From Marinilabilia rubra (GTDB lineage: Bacteria > Bacteroidota > Bacteroidia > Bacteroidales > Marinilabiliaceae): DNA of 64,000 bases. The translations under genes and the position numbers were made by a program. The stretch spans positions 27,420-91,419 of the forward strand of contig NZ_QEWP01000018.1 of NCBI RefSeq assembly GCF_003121985.1. Direction: 5' to 3'. Shown one piece after another: positions 24,945 through 34,153 of the stretch. Positions within the stretch are counted from its first letter, which is position 1; each line of letters starts with the position of its first letter. The notes under the pieces were generated by a model. The model did no database searches and had not been told where the DNA came from. It saw nothing but the letters and a program-made list of their open reading frames with translations.

Positions 24945-27161
24945 ATGATGCTAAGATTTTTATTGATTGTTTTCTTATCAATCAACATACTTTCAGGTTC
25001 TACTCAATCCATTGAAGGAACCGTTTACGAACAAAACACAAAAGTACTTCCCGGTGCAAACATCCATTGGGAAGGAACCTCAACAGGTACAGTCACAGAT
25101 AAAAATGGCCATTTCTCATTACCAAAAACAAACGAGACTCACACTCTTATTGTTAGCTTTACAGGTCTTCAATCTGACACCATTCATGTACTTGATAATC
25201 AAAACAATTTAAAGATCACTCTTGACAAAAACCAGGAACTGGATGAAGTCACTATTACAGGACGTGCATCAGGGGCCCACATATCAAGAACAGAGCCCGT
25301 TACCACCGTTAAAATCACAGAAGAGGAACTATGCCGGGCAGCCTGTTGCAGTCTTTCTGAAAGCTTTGAAACCAATGCTTCGGTAGATGTTTCTTATTCC
25401 GATGCAGCCACCGGAGCCAAACAAATAAAGCTCTTGGGACTTTCAGGAAAATACCTGCAAATGCTGACCGAAACAATGCCCAACTTTCGTGGCCTTGGAG
25501 CCACCTTCGGGTTTGAGTATGTTCCGGGAACCTGGATGGAATCTATTAAAATATCTAAAGGAGCTGCAACTGTAGTCAATGGTTATGAAGGATTGACCGG
25601 TCAAATTAATGTGGAATACAAAAAGCCAACGCATGAAGACAAACTGTTTTTAAACGGTTTTGCCAACTCCAAAGGGCGTTATGAGACCAATGCCAATACC
25701 CGTATTCACCTTGGAAACCATTGGAAAACCGCCATCCTGGCCCATGCATCTGCCATTGCCGTTGAAAATGATGAGAATAACGATGGCTTTCTGGATGACC
25801 CCATGACGCAAAAATACAGTCTCATGAATCGATGGGAATACCAAAATCCTGTAGCCCTCAACCTCCAACTTGGATTAAAAGTGGTTCAGGAAGAACGAAC
25901 CGGTGGTCAGAAACGATTTGACCGGAATCTGCCCCACTCCTCTCAAGCTGCTTATGGAATTATAATCGACACCAAGCGCGTGGAAAGCTTTTTAAAAGCA
26001 GCCCGATATTTTGCAGATGATGAATCCACAAACTTATCAATGGTCAATAACATTTCTTACCACGAACAAGAATCTCTGTTTGGAAACAGAGTTTACAATG
26101 CAAAGCAGACCCATTTTCGATCGACTTTGATGTTCCAGTCCCAACTCATGCAAAACACCAGGCATAGTTACACAACCGGGCTGACCTATAAAATGGACAT
26201 GCTCACTGAAAACTACTCCGGCAACAATATTATTGTTAAAAACCCGGGAATGGAAGAACATGTCAAAGGCCTGTTTTTCCAATATACCTGGAACATACCG
26301 GAAACATTTACCCTTATTGCAGGGATGAGAGCAGATCATAGTAACCTTTTTGATTTCTTTTTCACTCCACGGTTACACCTAAAATTTGAGATTGACGAAT
26401 CGACAACTGTTAGAGGCTCTGCCGGTGCCGGTTACAGAACACCAAAAGTATTGGCTGAAAACAATTCGTTGCTTGCCTCTTCAAGAAGTTTTGTTGTGGA
26501 TGAAACCATTGAACAGGAAAAAGGCTGGAATTACGGAGTCAATGTGGCCAAATATTTCTATCCCGGGGATAAAGAAGTGGCTTTTAATGTGGAGTTCTAC
26601 CGGACCGATTTCCAAAACCGGTTAGTCATTGATTTTGATAAGTCGGCCCGGGAGTTGCATTTTTACAATTTAAAGGGCAGGTCATATGCCAACACATTCC
26701 AGGCCAGTCTATCATCAGAAATACTAAAAGGGTTGGATGTTTTACTGGCCTACCGTTTAAATGACACCCGTATAACCACTAATAATGACCTGCGGAAAAA
26801 AGCGCTTCAGAGCCGGAATAAGGGATTGGCCAACATTTCCTACGCCTCATCCAGAGGTAAATGGCAAATTGATTTCACAAGCCAGTTTAACGGCTCTGGT
26901 CGCTTGCCTTCAACAGCAGAAAATCCCATAGAACTGCAAAGAAACATTGAGTTTGACAGTTATACCATTCTCAACAGTCAGCTCACCCACAACCTTAAAA
27001 ACTGGAGTTTTTACGGAGGTATTGAAAATCTCACTGACTTTGTACAGAAAAATCCGATTATTGATGCAGAATCACCTTTCAGTGACTATTTCGATTCTTC
27101 CATGGTTTGGGGCCCTATTATGGGAAGGCGGTTTTATTTGGGTTTCAGGTTTAGTATCTGA
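24945..27161 (+). CDS. TonB-dependent outer-membrane receptor (metal-linked type)
   Basis: About 738 residues. A signal peptide (MLRFLLIVFLSINILSG) is followed by a CarboxypepD-regulatory-like beta-sandwich (GTVYEQNTKVLPGANIHWEGTSTGT), then a plug domain with ITEEELCRAACCSLSESFE and SDAATGAKQIKLLGLSGKY, and a beta-barrel ending in FYLGFRFSI with terminal aromatic/hydrophobic residues. The CRAACC-containing plug is characteristic of receptors found with heavy-metal genes in Bacteroidota. I use the ATG pair at 24945/24948; an in-frame ATG at 24891 adds 18 residues that look non-coding. Substrate unproven; copper or another transition-metal complex is a reasonable guess from the upstream HYC protein. 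Confidence 0.87.
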   Translation: MMLRFLLIVFLSINILSGSTQSIEGTVYEQNTKVLPGANIHWEGTSTGTVTDKNGHFSLPKTNETHTLIVSFTGLQSDTIHVLDNQNNLKITLDKNQELDEVTITGRASGAHISRTEPVTTVKITEEELCRAACCSLSESFETNASVDVSYSDAATGAKQIKLLGLSGKYLQMLTETMPNFRGLGATFGFEYVPGTWMESIKISKGAATVVNGYEGLTGQINVEYKKPTHEDKLFLNGFANSKGRYETNANTRIHLGNHWKTAILAHASAIAVENDENNDGFLDDPMTQKYSLMNRWEYQNPVALNLQLGLKVVQEERTGGQKRFDRNLPHSSQAAYGIIIDTKRVESFLKAARYFADDESTNLSMVNNISYHEQESLFGNRVYNAKQTHFRSTLMFQSQLMQNTRHSYTTGLTYKMDMLTENYSGNNIIVKNPGMEEHVKGLFFQYTWNIPETFTLIAGMRADHSNLFDFFFTPRLHLKFEIDESTTVRGSAGAGYRTPKVLAENNSLLASSRSFVVDETIEQEKGWNYGVNVAKYFYPGDKEVAFNVEFYRTDFQNRLVIDFDKSARELHFYNLKGRSYANTFQASLSSEILKGLDVLLAYRLNDTRITTNNDLRKKALQSRNKGLANISYASSRGKWQIDFTSQFNGSGRLPSTAENPIELQRNIEFDSYTILNSQLTHNLKNWSFYGGIENLTDFVQKNPIIDAESPFSDYFDSSMVWGPIMGRRFYLGFRFSI

Positions 27162-27187
27162 GAAAAATAAATGTTTTAATAATATTT

Positions 27188-27228
27188 AAACGGGTAGGGC
27201 TGTATTTTTAAAGCCAACCCGTTTTTTT
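27188..27228 (+). terminator. Rho-independent terminator after TonB receptor
   Basis: Stem AAACGGGTxGGGCT / AGCCxAACCCGTTT with an internal single-base bulge, followed by T7. Confidence 0.88.
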
Positions 27229-27314
27229 GTTTTACCGCCCCCTAAGCCACTGTTTCTTTATCGCATTCCGGTTTTTTATTCTAAATTAGTGTTCTAATCA
27301 AATGCTGTTTTGAA

Positions 27315-28100
27315 ATGACGCAAACCAATATCTCTTCAGTAGTGCTTTTCGGAACCGGGAATGTAGGCACTCATTTTGCAAAAGCCCTGATAGAATCAGG
27401 CATTGAACTCAAACAAATTTACAGCAGAAACCCCGACCATGCAAGGGAACTGGGCAGCAAAAAGAATGTCGTTGCCATATCTGACCTCAAAAAGGCAGAT
27501 ACCACAGCTGATTTGTGGATCATTTCGGTAACCGATGATGCCATCCCCGAAATACTAGACCAACTACCTGATTTCAATGGCATTGTAGCTCACACTGCCG
27601 GAAGTATTCCAATTGATATATTGTCTCGTTTTGAAAAAAGAGGCGTTTTCTATCCTTTTCAGACATTAAGCAAAGACCGTGCTGTAGATTACAATGAGGT
27701 GCCATTCCTGATTGAGGGCAGTGACCCGGAAACTACCCGCAAATTATTGAAGCTGGCCGGGATACTTTCGGAACGTGTCAGCGAAGCCGATTCATCTTTA
27801 AGAGCAACGTTGCATATTGCGGCGGTGCTGTCGTGTAACTTCGTCAACCATCTGTACACCCTTTCTGCAGATTTGCTTGAGGAAGGCGGACTCTCATTTA
27901 AATACTTAACACCTTTAATAAAAGAAACTACTCAAAAAGTCCTTTACATGCTTCCACAAAATGCCCAAACGGGCCCGGCAATTCGCAACGACAAGGCGGT
28001 AATAGACAAACATATCGAGAGATTGAGGGACAATCCATCTCTACAGGACATTTACCGTTTGCTCAGCCATGACATTTTGCAATACCACAAACGGGAATAA
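27315..28100 (+). CDS. Rossmann-fold and DUF2520 protein (putative NAD(P)-dependent oxidoreductase)
   Basis: A 261-residue protein. The N-terminal Rossmann fold has the dinucleotide motif VVLFGTGNVGTHFAKAL, and the C-terminal half is an all-helical DUF2520 domain (cues FYPFQTLSKDR, ATLHIAAVLSCNFVNHLYTLSADLL). The fold resembles pyrroline-5-carboxylate reductase and F420-dependent NADP oxidoreductases, but no reaction is known. Its neighbours KdsC-like HAD, UbiA-like and Maf recur together in Bacteroidota genomes. A family 1 repeat is inserted just after its stop codon. Confidence 0.85.
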   Translation: MTQTNISSVVLFGTGNVGTHFAKALIESGIELKQIYSRNPDHARELGSKKNVVAISDLKKADTTADLWIISVTDDAIPEILDQLPDFNGIVAHTAGSIPIDILSRFEKRGVFYPFQTLSKDRAVDYNEVPFLIEGSDPETTRKLLKLAGILSERVSEADSSLRATLHIAAVLSCNFVNHLYTLSADLLEEGGLSFKYLTPLIKETTQKVLYMLPQNAQTGPAIRNDKAVIDKHIERLRDNPSLQDIYRLLSHDILQYHKRE

Positions 28101-28138
28101 AGTGTTATTTTCGCCGAACAGACCCAACTATTTACAAT

Positions 28139-28264
28139 CAATAGATCGTTAAACATGAGATATGAGACTATTCTTATAATATTGAGCTAATGCATATTAA
28201 CACGAAAGATTATTCCTATGATCAATTGATTACGATTCTATTGTAAAAGTTTAACGAAGTATTC
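28139..28264 (+). mobile_element. MITE-like element, family 1, copy B (126 bp)
   Basis: Left end CAATAGATCGTTAAA, right end AAAGTTTAACGAAGTATTC. The interior is shorter and diverged relative to copies A and G. No clean target duplication is visible. It lies between the DUF2520 and HAD genes and may separate their transcription. Confidence 0.75.
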
Positions 28265-28306
28265 TACAAAATACGAATTCAAAAAACAGAAAAACAAATC
28301 AAAAAT

Positions 28307-28822
28307 ATGACCAATTTCAAAGAAGACCTGATGAAGGTAAAAGCTTTTGCTTTTGATGTTGATGGCGTATTATCGTGGCAGGTTATTCCGCTTCACCCTT
28401 CGGGAGAACCCATGAGGACAGCCAATATTAAGGACGGTTATGCCATTCAACTGGCTGTTAAGCTTGGTTACCCTGTGGCCATTATTACCGGTGGCAATAC
28501 CGGTTCGGTAAAGACCAGATATTCAAATTTAGGAGTGCCGGATGTTTATATGGCTTCATCCAATAAAATGGTTGATTTCGAAGAATGGACTTCCAGGCAT
28601 AACTTAAGTCCGGAAAATGTCCTGTACATGGGCGATGACCTGCCCGACTATCCGGTAATGAAAAAGGTTGGCGTTCCTGTTTGTCCGGCAGATGCTGTTG
28701 AAGAGATTAAATCGCTTTGTAAATACATCAGTCATGCTAAGGGTGGTGAAGGCTGCGTAAGAGACGTTATGGAGCAGGTGCTGCGTGCCCAGGGCAAATG
28801 GGGAACTGATTTTACCTGGTAG
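28307..28822 (+). CDS. KdsC-like HAD-IIIA phosphatase
   Basis: A 171-residue HAD phosphatase without a cap domain. Motif I is FDVDGVLS (Asp17 nucleophile, Asp19), motif II/III region [13 protein letters not shown], and motif [20 protein letters not shown]. This matches KdsC, 3-deoxy-D-manno-octulosonate 8-phosphate phosphatase, of the Kdo pathway for LPS, which works as a tetramer. No kdsA or kdsD is adjacent, so exact substrate is inferred from family resemblance. It is the second gene of the DUF2520-HAD-UbiA-Maf group. Confidence 0.82.
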   Translation: MTNFKEDLMKVKAFAFDVDGVLSWQVIPLHPSGEPMRTANIKDGYAIQLAVKLGYPVAIITGGNTGSVKTRYSNLGVPDVYMASSNKMVDFEEWTSRHNLSPENVLYMGDDLPDYPVMKKVGVPVCPADAVEEIKSLCKYISHAKGGEGCVRDVMEQVLRAQGKWGTDFTW

Positions 28823-28827
28823 CTATT

Positions 28828-28887
28828 GGAGGCTGGAAGTCAGAGGTTAGAAATTAGAGACTGGAAGTTAGAGGTTGGAAGTCAGAA
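28828..28887. repeat. Degenerate G/A-rich short tandem repeats
   Basis: A run of imperfect 14-16-base words such as GGAAGTCAGAGGTTAGA and GGAAGTTAGAGGTTGGA between the HAD and UbiA genes. No conserved unit boundary and no coding frame. Similar but weaker A/G-rich repetition is seen at about 48975-49010. Confidence 0.6.
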
Positions 28888-28935
28888 TAAAAAAGTGTAG
28901 ACGCTGGCTCTGCACTCACGTATCGAAATAATACC

Positions 28936-29934
28936 GTGAACAAGAAGCTCTTCACTCACAACATGAAAACCAAAAGTAAAAGAAACATGATGGCATTATT
29001 GAACCTGGTTCGTTACAAAAACCTGATCATTATTGTGTTGATGCAATGCTTACTGCGTTATGGATTATTAATTCCTGTGTTGCATTATTATGGTGTTTCT
29101 CCCGAACTAAGTCATATCAAATTCGGACTGCTGGTATTGGCTACCGTTTTACTGGCTGCATCTGGTTATGTTATCAACAATTATTTTGACGTCAGTATCG
29201 ATCGCATCAACCGGCCATACAATGTTGTTGTAGGCCGGCAAATCCCCAGAAGGACAGCATTATTATTGCACGTAATCCTTACCATTACCGGAGTATTTAT
29301 CGGACTGTTTCTGGCCTACATAACACGTAAGGAAAACTATGCCCTGATGTTTATTGTCATTCCCGGATTACTCTGGTATTATTCAACTACCCTGAAAAAG
29401 CAGGTTTTGGTAGGCAACCTTACAATAGCTCTTCTTACCGCCCTTGTTCCTTTTGTGGTAGTATCCATTGAATTTGCCACACTGGCCCGGGTTCATGGAG
29501 AAGCTATTTTACATTCCGAAGCTTGTTCCACCGCCTGGTTCTGGACCACAGGATTTGCCTTTTTTGCCTTCATTAGCACCATAATGCGTGAACTCATTAA
29601 AGACATGGAGGATATTGAAGGAGATAAAGAAGCGGGATGCCATACATTGCCTGTTGAAATGGGCATTGATTATTCGAGAACAGTTGTGATTATTCTGACC
29701 ATTGCCTCTGTAACAGCTTTGTGGATCATTCTTTTTATGGTACCCCGCCTTTATGACAGTTATTTAACCTGGGGCTACTTCTTTGTTTTCTTAACCATAC
29801 CCTACATATTATTGGCCTATAAAATATTTAAAGCCCGGACCAGAAGACAATTCCATCTCGCCAGTAATCTCAGTAAAATCATTATGTTGATGGGCATTTT
29901 ATTCATTCTTGTTGCCCGAACTTTTTTTGTGTAA
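28936..29934 (+). CDS. UbiA-family prenyltransferase (geranylgeranylglycerol-phosphate type)
   Basis: A membrane prenyltransferase of 332 residues as drawn. The first Asp-rich motif is NNYFDVSIDRINRP and the second is DMEDIEGDKEAG, both magnesium-diphosphate binding sites, with about eight or nine transmembrane helices. Bacteroidota homologues are often annotated as geranylgeranylglycerol-phosphate geranylgeranyltransferase-like, though quinone-type substrates remain possible. The true start may be one of the Met codons at 28963 or 28987, since the first 17 residues are charged and not family-like. Confidence 0.83.
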   Translation: MNKKLFTHNMKTKSKRNMMALLNLVRYKNLIIIVLMQCLLRYGLLIPVLHYYGVSPELSHIKFGLLVLATVLLAASGYVINNYFDVSIDRINRPYNVVVGRQIPRRTALLLHVILTITGVFIGLFLAYITRKENYALMFIVIPGLLWYYSTTLKKQVLVGNLTIALLTALVPFVVVSIEFATLARVHGEAILHSEACSTAWFWTTGFAFFAFISTIMRELIKDMEDIEGDKEAGCHTLPVEMGIDYSRTVVIILTIASVTALWIILFMVPRLYDSYLTWGYFFVFLTIPYILLAYKIFKARTRRQFHLASNLSKIIMLMGILFILVARTFFV

Positions 29935-29986
29935 AGCAGTTTGAAATACAAAGCCCGTTTTTAAATCCGCAAAAGGTGTAATTTTA

Positions 29987-30580
29987 ATGTTCCTTAAAAA
30001 TCTTGATAAATACACAATCACATTGGCATCGGGCTCACCCCGTCGCCATGATTTATTAAAAAAAGCCGGCATTCATTTTAACATAGGCACAGGCAAAGAT
30101 GTACCCGAAATAATACCGGAAAAAATACATGTGGATGATGTGCCATTGTACCTGGCAAGATTGAAATCTAATGCATGGCAAGATCTCTGGGAGCAAAAGA
30201 GTCAATTGGTCATTACTGCTGATACCATTGTCGCCCTTGATAATCAGGTAATCGGAAAGCCTGAAGACCGGGATGATGCCATTGAAATGCTGGAGAACCT
30301 TTCCGGACGATCGCACCGCGTTATAACCGGAGTCATTGCCCGGACTTCTGCTGAAGAAAAAGCATTTACAGATATCACCACTGTTCACTTTAAGCCTCTC
30401 AGCCGCGAACAAATCGAATATTACGTTGACCACTTCGAACCATTTGATAAAGCCGGCTCATACGGCATTCAGGAATGGATAGGCATAACCGGCATCAACC
30501 GCATTGAAGGAAGTTATTTCAATGTTATGGGTTTGCCCGTTTCAAGATTGGTTGATGAATTAGCAACGATAGACCGATAG
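29987..30580 (+). CDS. maf: Maf-family nucleotide pyrophosphatase
   Basis: A 197-residue Maf protein that hydrolyses non-canonical or dTTP/UTP-type nucleoside triphosphates. The family signature LASGSPRRHDLLKKAGI is at residues about 14-30, with ADTIVAL, GKPEDRDDAIEMLENLSGRSHRVITGV (cue LSGRSHRVITGV), and YGIQEWIGI. The last four genes (DUF2520, HAD, UbiA, Maf) share orientation with small gaps, apart from the repeat insertion. Septum-inhibition effects are known for some homologues in other bacteria. Confidence 0.9.
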   Translation: MFLKNLDKYTITLASGSPRRHDLLKKAGIHFNIGTGKDVPEIIPEKIHVDDVPLYLARLKSNAWQDLWEQKSQLVITADTIVALDNQVIGKPEDRDDAIEMLENLSGRSHRVITGVIARTSAEEKAFTDITTVHFKPLSREQIEYYVDHFEPFDKAGSYGIQEWIGITGINRIEGSYFNVMGLPVSRLVDELATIDR

Positions 30581-30742
30581 AGATTACTGGATATTTAGAA
30601 CTCTAAGAAAGAGATACATCATTGTTCAGAATTGGCTAAAAAAATTAGTCCATTTTTAGCAAAGCAAATCTATATCACAAACCAATAAAATCATTAAAAA
30701 CACCTAAAATACATAGTTGTTGACCGTAAAAAACAATCAAAA

Positions 30743-32908
30743 ATGAAGAAATTATTATTAGTACTAATCTCTCTTCATCTGGCATTTGCCTCATTTGCCA
30801 AGGAAGGGATGTGGATTCCGTTACTACTAGAAAAGTACAACATTGAAGAAATGCAGGAGATGGGCTTTCGGCTTACTGCAGAAGACATTTACAGCATCAA
30901 TCAGGCAAGTATGAAAGATGCAGTAATGATTTTTGGCGGCGGGTGTACCGGAGAATTAATTTCCGACCAGGGCCTGATAATTACCAATCACCATTGTGGT
31001 TATTCTGCCATTCAATCACACAGTACCATAGAGAATGATTATCTGACCAATGGTTTTTGGGCAATGTCAAAAGAAGAGGAATTGCCCAACCCTGGACTGT
31101 CAGTTACTTTTTTGAAATACATGGAAGATGTTACAGACAGTGTTCTTGTGGGGGTTGAAGAATCCATGTCCATGAAGAAACGTGAAAAAGTAATTGATGA
31201 GAACATCAGCAAAATCAAAGAACGAGCTACCAAAGACAACCATTATACCGCCACAATAAAGCCTTTCTTCCATGGCAATCAATACTTCCTGTTTGTCAAT
31301 GAAGTTTATAAAGACGTACGCCTGGTAGGAGCTCCTCCCTCAGCCATCGGTAAATTCGGAGGAGATACCGACAACTGGATGTGGCCCCGTCATACCGGTG
31401 ATTTTTCAGTTTTCAGAATTTATGCCGATGAAAACAACGAACCTGCAGAGTACAGTGAAGAAAACAAACCTTTCATACCCAAAAAACATTTTCCTGTATC
31501 ATTAAAGGGGATTGAGGAAGGCGACTTTACTATGGTATTCGGTTATCCGGGAAGCACCGATCAGTATGTACCTTCTTATCATCTAAAAATGCTCACAGAA
31601 AAAGTTTATCCTGAGCTAATTGAGATCCGTACCCACAAGCTTAATATTATGGATAAATATATGGAACAGGATCCCGGAGTACGTATTAAATATGCTGCAA
31701 AAAATGCAAGAGTATCCAATTCATGGAAAAGATGGCGTGGTGAAATAAGAGGTTTGGACATCCTTAACGCCCGGGAAAAGAAAAAAGCATATCAGGAGAA
31801 ACTCATGCAATGGGTCAATAAAAACAGTGACCGGAAAGCCCATTATGGTCAAATTCTTAATGAATACAAGGATCTCTACGAAGAATTTGGCGATGTAAAA
31901 CTGGCCCGGGATCTGCTACTTGAAGTAATTTACCGCAATGGTGTTGAAGTAGCTGAGGTTGCCTCTATGTTCCGGCCGCTTTTAAAGCTCTATGAAACAG
32001 AAGAGGATCCTGGAGAAGAAAAGATCAGTCAGGCAAAGGAGGAAGTTAAAAAGAAAATCAATGACTTTTTTAAAGACTATTACCAACCCATTGACAAAGA
32101 AGTGACAGCAGATATCCTATCCTTGTATTCGCAGAGTGTTAATCCGGAATTTCTACCTGATGTCTATCGCCGTATCAATGAAAAATTCAACAATGATTTC
32201 CAGGCCTATACTGAAAAGTTATTCCGCAAAACACTATTTGCTGACAAAACTTCAGCCCTTGCCCTTTTGGAAGGATTTTCGGAGAGAAGCATCAAAAAAG
32301 TAAGAAAAGATCCGGCCTGGAAGCTCTATAAAACATTTATGGAAACCTATCGGGATCAGCTTTACCCCCTTTACAACTCTCTGCGACAGAAAAATGACAG
32401 TCTGAACCGCATTTACATGAAGGCACAAATGGAATTTGAATCAGATAAAGTTTTTTATCCTGATGCCAATTTCACCCTTCGTGTAGGATATGGTAAAGTA
32501 AAAGGTTATGAAGCACGTGATGCCATTGAATATGAGCATCTAACCACTATCGAAGGCATTATGGAAAAAGACAACCCGGAAATTTATGACTACCGTGTGC
32601 CTGAGAAACTGAAAACGCTTTACCGACAAAAAGACTATGGCCGGTATGAAGTAGATGGCACCGTTCCTGTTTGCTTCCTTGCCACCAACCATACCACCGG
32701 AGGTAATTCAGGCAGTCCGGTTGTAAATGCCGAAGGCCATCTGATTGGTGTAAACTTCGACCGTGCCTGGGAAGGTGTTATGAGTGATTTGATGTTCAAC
32801 CCTGAACAATGCCGGAATATTTCACTCGATATCCGCTATGCATTATTTATCATAGATAAGTTTGCGGGTGCAGGTTATCTTCTGGACGAAATGACGATCA
32901 TTGAATAG
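30743..32908 (+). CDS. dpp11: S46 dipeptidyl-peptidase, DPP11 type (Asp/Glu-specific)
   Basis: A 721-residue periplasmic serine exopeptidase with signal peptide cleaved near residue 19-20. The chymotrypsin-like catalytic triad is His84 (TNHHCGY), Asp220 (RHTGDFS) and Ser656 (GGNSGSPV), separated by the long helical insert typical of S46 peptidases. Arg674 (NFDRAWEG), 18 residues after the catalytic serine, occupies the place of Porphyromonas gingivalis DPP11 Arg673, which sets preference for Asp/Glu at P1; DPP7 has Gly there. So it likely releases Xaa-Asp/Glu dipeptides for peptide catabolism. Monocistronic, with terminator at 32929-32971. Confidence 0.9.
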   Translation: MKKLLLVLISLHLAFASFAKEGMWIPLLLEKYNIEEMQEMGFRLTAEDIYSINQASMKDAVMIFGGGCTGELISDQGLIITNHHCGYSAIQSHSTIENDYLTNGFWAMSKEEELPNPGLSVTFLKYMEDVTDSVLVGVEESMSMKKREKVIDENISKIKERATKDNHYTATIKPFFHGNQYFLFVNEVYKDVRLVGAPPSAIGKFGGDTDNWMWPRHTGDFSVFRIYADENNEPAEYSEENKPFIPKKHFPVSLKGIEEGDFTMVFGYPGSTDQYVPSYHLKMLTEKVYPELIEIRTHKLNIMDKYMEQDPGVRIKYAAKNARVSNSWKRWRGEIRGLDILNAREKKKAYQEKLMQWVNKNSDRKAHYGQILNEYKDLYEEFGDVKLARDLLLEVIYRNGVEVAEVASMFRPLLKLYETEEDPGEEKISQAKEEVKKKINDFFKDYYQPIDKEVTADILSLYSQSVNPEFLPDVYRRINEKFNNDFQAYTEKLFRKTLFADKTSALALLEGFSERSIKKVRKDPAWKLYKTFMETYRDQLYPLYNSLRQKNDSLNRIYMKAQMEFESDKVFYPDANFTLRVGYGKVKGYEARDAIEYEHLTTIEGIMEKDNPEIYDYRVPEKLKTLYRQKDYGRYEVDGTVPVCFLATNHTTGGNSGSPVVNAEGHLIGVNFDRAWEGVMSDLMFNPEQCRNISLDIRYALFIIDKFAGAGYLLDEMTIIE

Positions 32909-32928
32909 ATGAAATGAACGGCAAGAAA

Positions 32929-32971
32929 AGGCCCGGGAGTCAAACTAAAAAATAAATCCCGGGCTTTTTTT
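32929..32971 (+). terminator. Rho-independent terminator after DPP11 gene
   Basis: Stem AGCCCGGGA-type arms (GCCCGGGA at 32931-32938, TCCCGGGC at 32957-32964) with an 18-base A-rich loop and a T7 tail. Confidence 0.85.
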
Positions 32972-33030
32972 GCCAATACAAAAAGGTTAATTCAAATCAG
33001 GCAAAAGCCTGCTTTTCAAGCCAATTAGAA

Positions 33031-33196
33031 CAATAGATCATTAGATTTTTAGATACCTGCCTGACGGCAGTCAGGTTAGATGCAAGACAATTCGTATAAC
33101 GCTGAAAAACTGCACATTAACAAAAAGAAAAAATTCATATAATCAATTAATTACAAATCTATTGTAATCCCGATCCATCGGGATAACGGAGTATTG
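33031..33196 (+). mobile_element. MITE-like element, family 1, copy C (166 bp)
   Basis: Left end CAATAGATCATTAGA, right end ATAACGGAGTATTG. It carries the internal hairpin CCTGACGGCAGTCAGG near the left end, shared with copies D and E, and an extra hairpin ATCCCGATCCATCGGGAT near the right end. It abuts the stop codon (33197-33199) of the FkbM gene. No clear target duplication. Confidence 0.82.
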
Positions 33197-33889
33197 TTAT
33201 ACGAAATCCACATTAATAAAAGATAGTTCTCTGCAAGTATCAGATACGCCAAATATTTTAAACCCGGCCTCGTTAAGTAATTTAATCAGCTTTTTAGTTT
33301 TCTGCCTTCCATCCGGAAAAAGATCAGGATGAATTTCCAGCTGCAGCTGTTTTATTCGAATCTTATCTTTAACAATATCCGGGATCACATCATATTCGCC
33401 ACCTTCAATATCCAACTTCAACAAGTCTATCTCCCCAATATCCTTTTCCTCCAGGATTGACACCAGCCTTTTCATCTGAACCTTGTAAGCGCTTTCCCTT
33501 GTTTGTTTATTTGGTACCACCGAACAGCTTACATGAACGGCGTCTTCCGGAGGATAAAAAAGCACTTCCCCATTCTGTGCGGCAAGTCCATAATTGGAAA
33601 AGGAAAGATTTTCGTTTTTCAGGAGATGTGGTTGAATAAATTCATTAACCCTTGGCGTTGGATCGAAAGTTTGTACTGAAACTTCTTTTTCCTCAATCAA
33701 TGCCTGATCAAAACTGATATCCTCACCTACGCCAAACGAGAAAACTGTACTGCTGGCATCAAGAATCGGGAGATGCACATAAAAGCCTCCATAATTCGAT
33801 CCAAGCCATGACTTTTCAATTTTCACCTGAGCATTTATGAATAGTTTTCTTGGACTGAGCCAGATTAAAAACTTTGTTATACCAGACAT
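33197..33889 (-). CDS. FkbM-family SAM methyltransferase
   Basis: A 230-residue protein of the FkbM methyltransferase family. Cues are FSFGVGEDISFDQALIE (SAM motif I region), VQTFDPTPRVNEFI, NYGLAAQNGEVLFY, and DLLKLDIEGGEYDVIPDI, the family signature. These enzymes methylate hydroxyl groups of sugars and polyketide-like acceptors, commonly on surface glycans. It stands alone on the minus strand, and its stop codon touches a family 1 repeat, so the C-terminus may have been altered by the insertion. Acceptor unknown. Confidence 0.84.
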   Translation of the reverse strand: MSGITKFLIWLSPRKLFINAQVKIEKSWLGSNYGGFYVHLPILDASSTVFSFGVGEDISFDQALIEEKEVSVQTFDPTPRVNEFIQPHLLKNENLSFSNYGLAAQNGEVLFYPPEDAVHVSCSVVPNKQTRESAYKVQMKRLVSILEEKDIGEIDLLKLDIEGGEYDVIPDIVKDKIRIKQLQLEIHPDLFPDGRQKTKKLIKLLNEAGFKIFGVSDTCRELSFINVDFV

Positions 33890-34153
33890 AGAACTTGATT
33901 TTGATAAAAACTAATATAATCAATCTTTACTAAAAGCCCAGAGGTAAATTATTAGATTTTGGATATATGCACCTGAGTTGAGATTAACAGTTCGAGGTAA
34001 AATTCGGCCCCTCCTGTATTCGATGCATCACAAAAACAAAGAAAAATAACAGAGCCAGAAACAAAGGTATAACTTCATCTCCGGCTCAAATCCCATTAAA
34101 TTTCGCAGGCAAAAATATTATCATCGATTACAAAGAGCTAAAAATAATATTTA

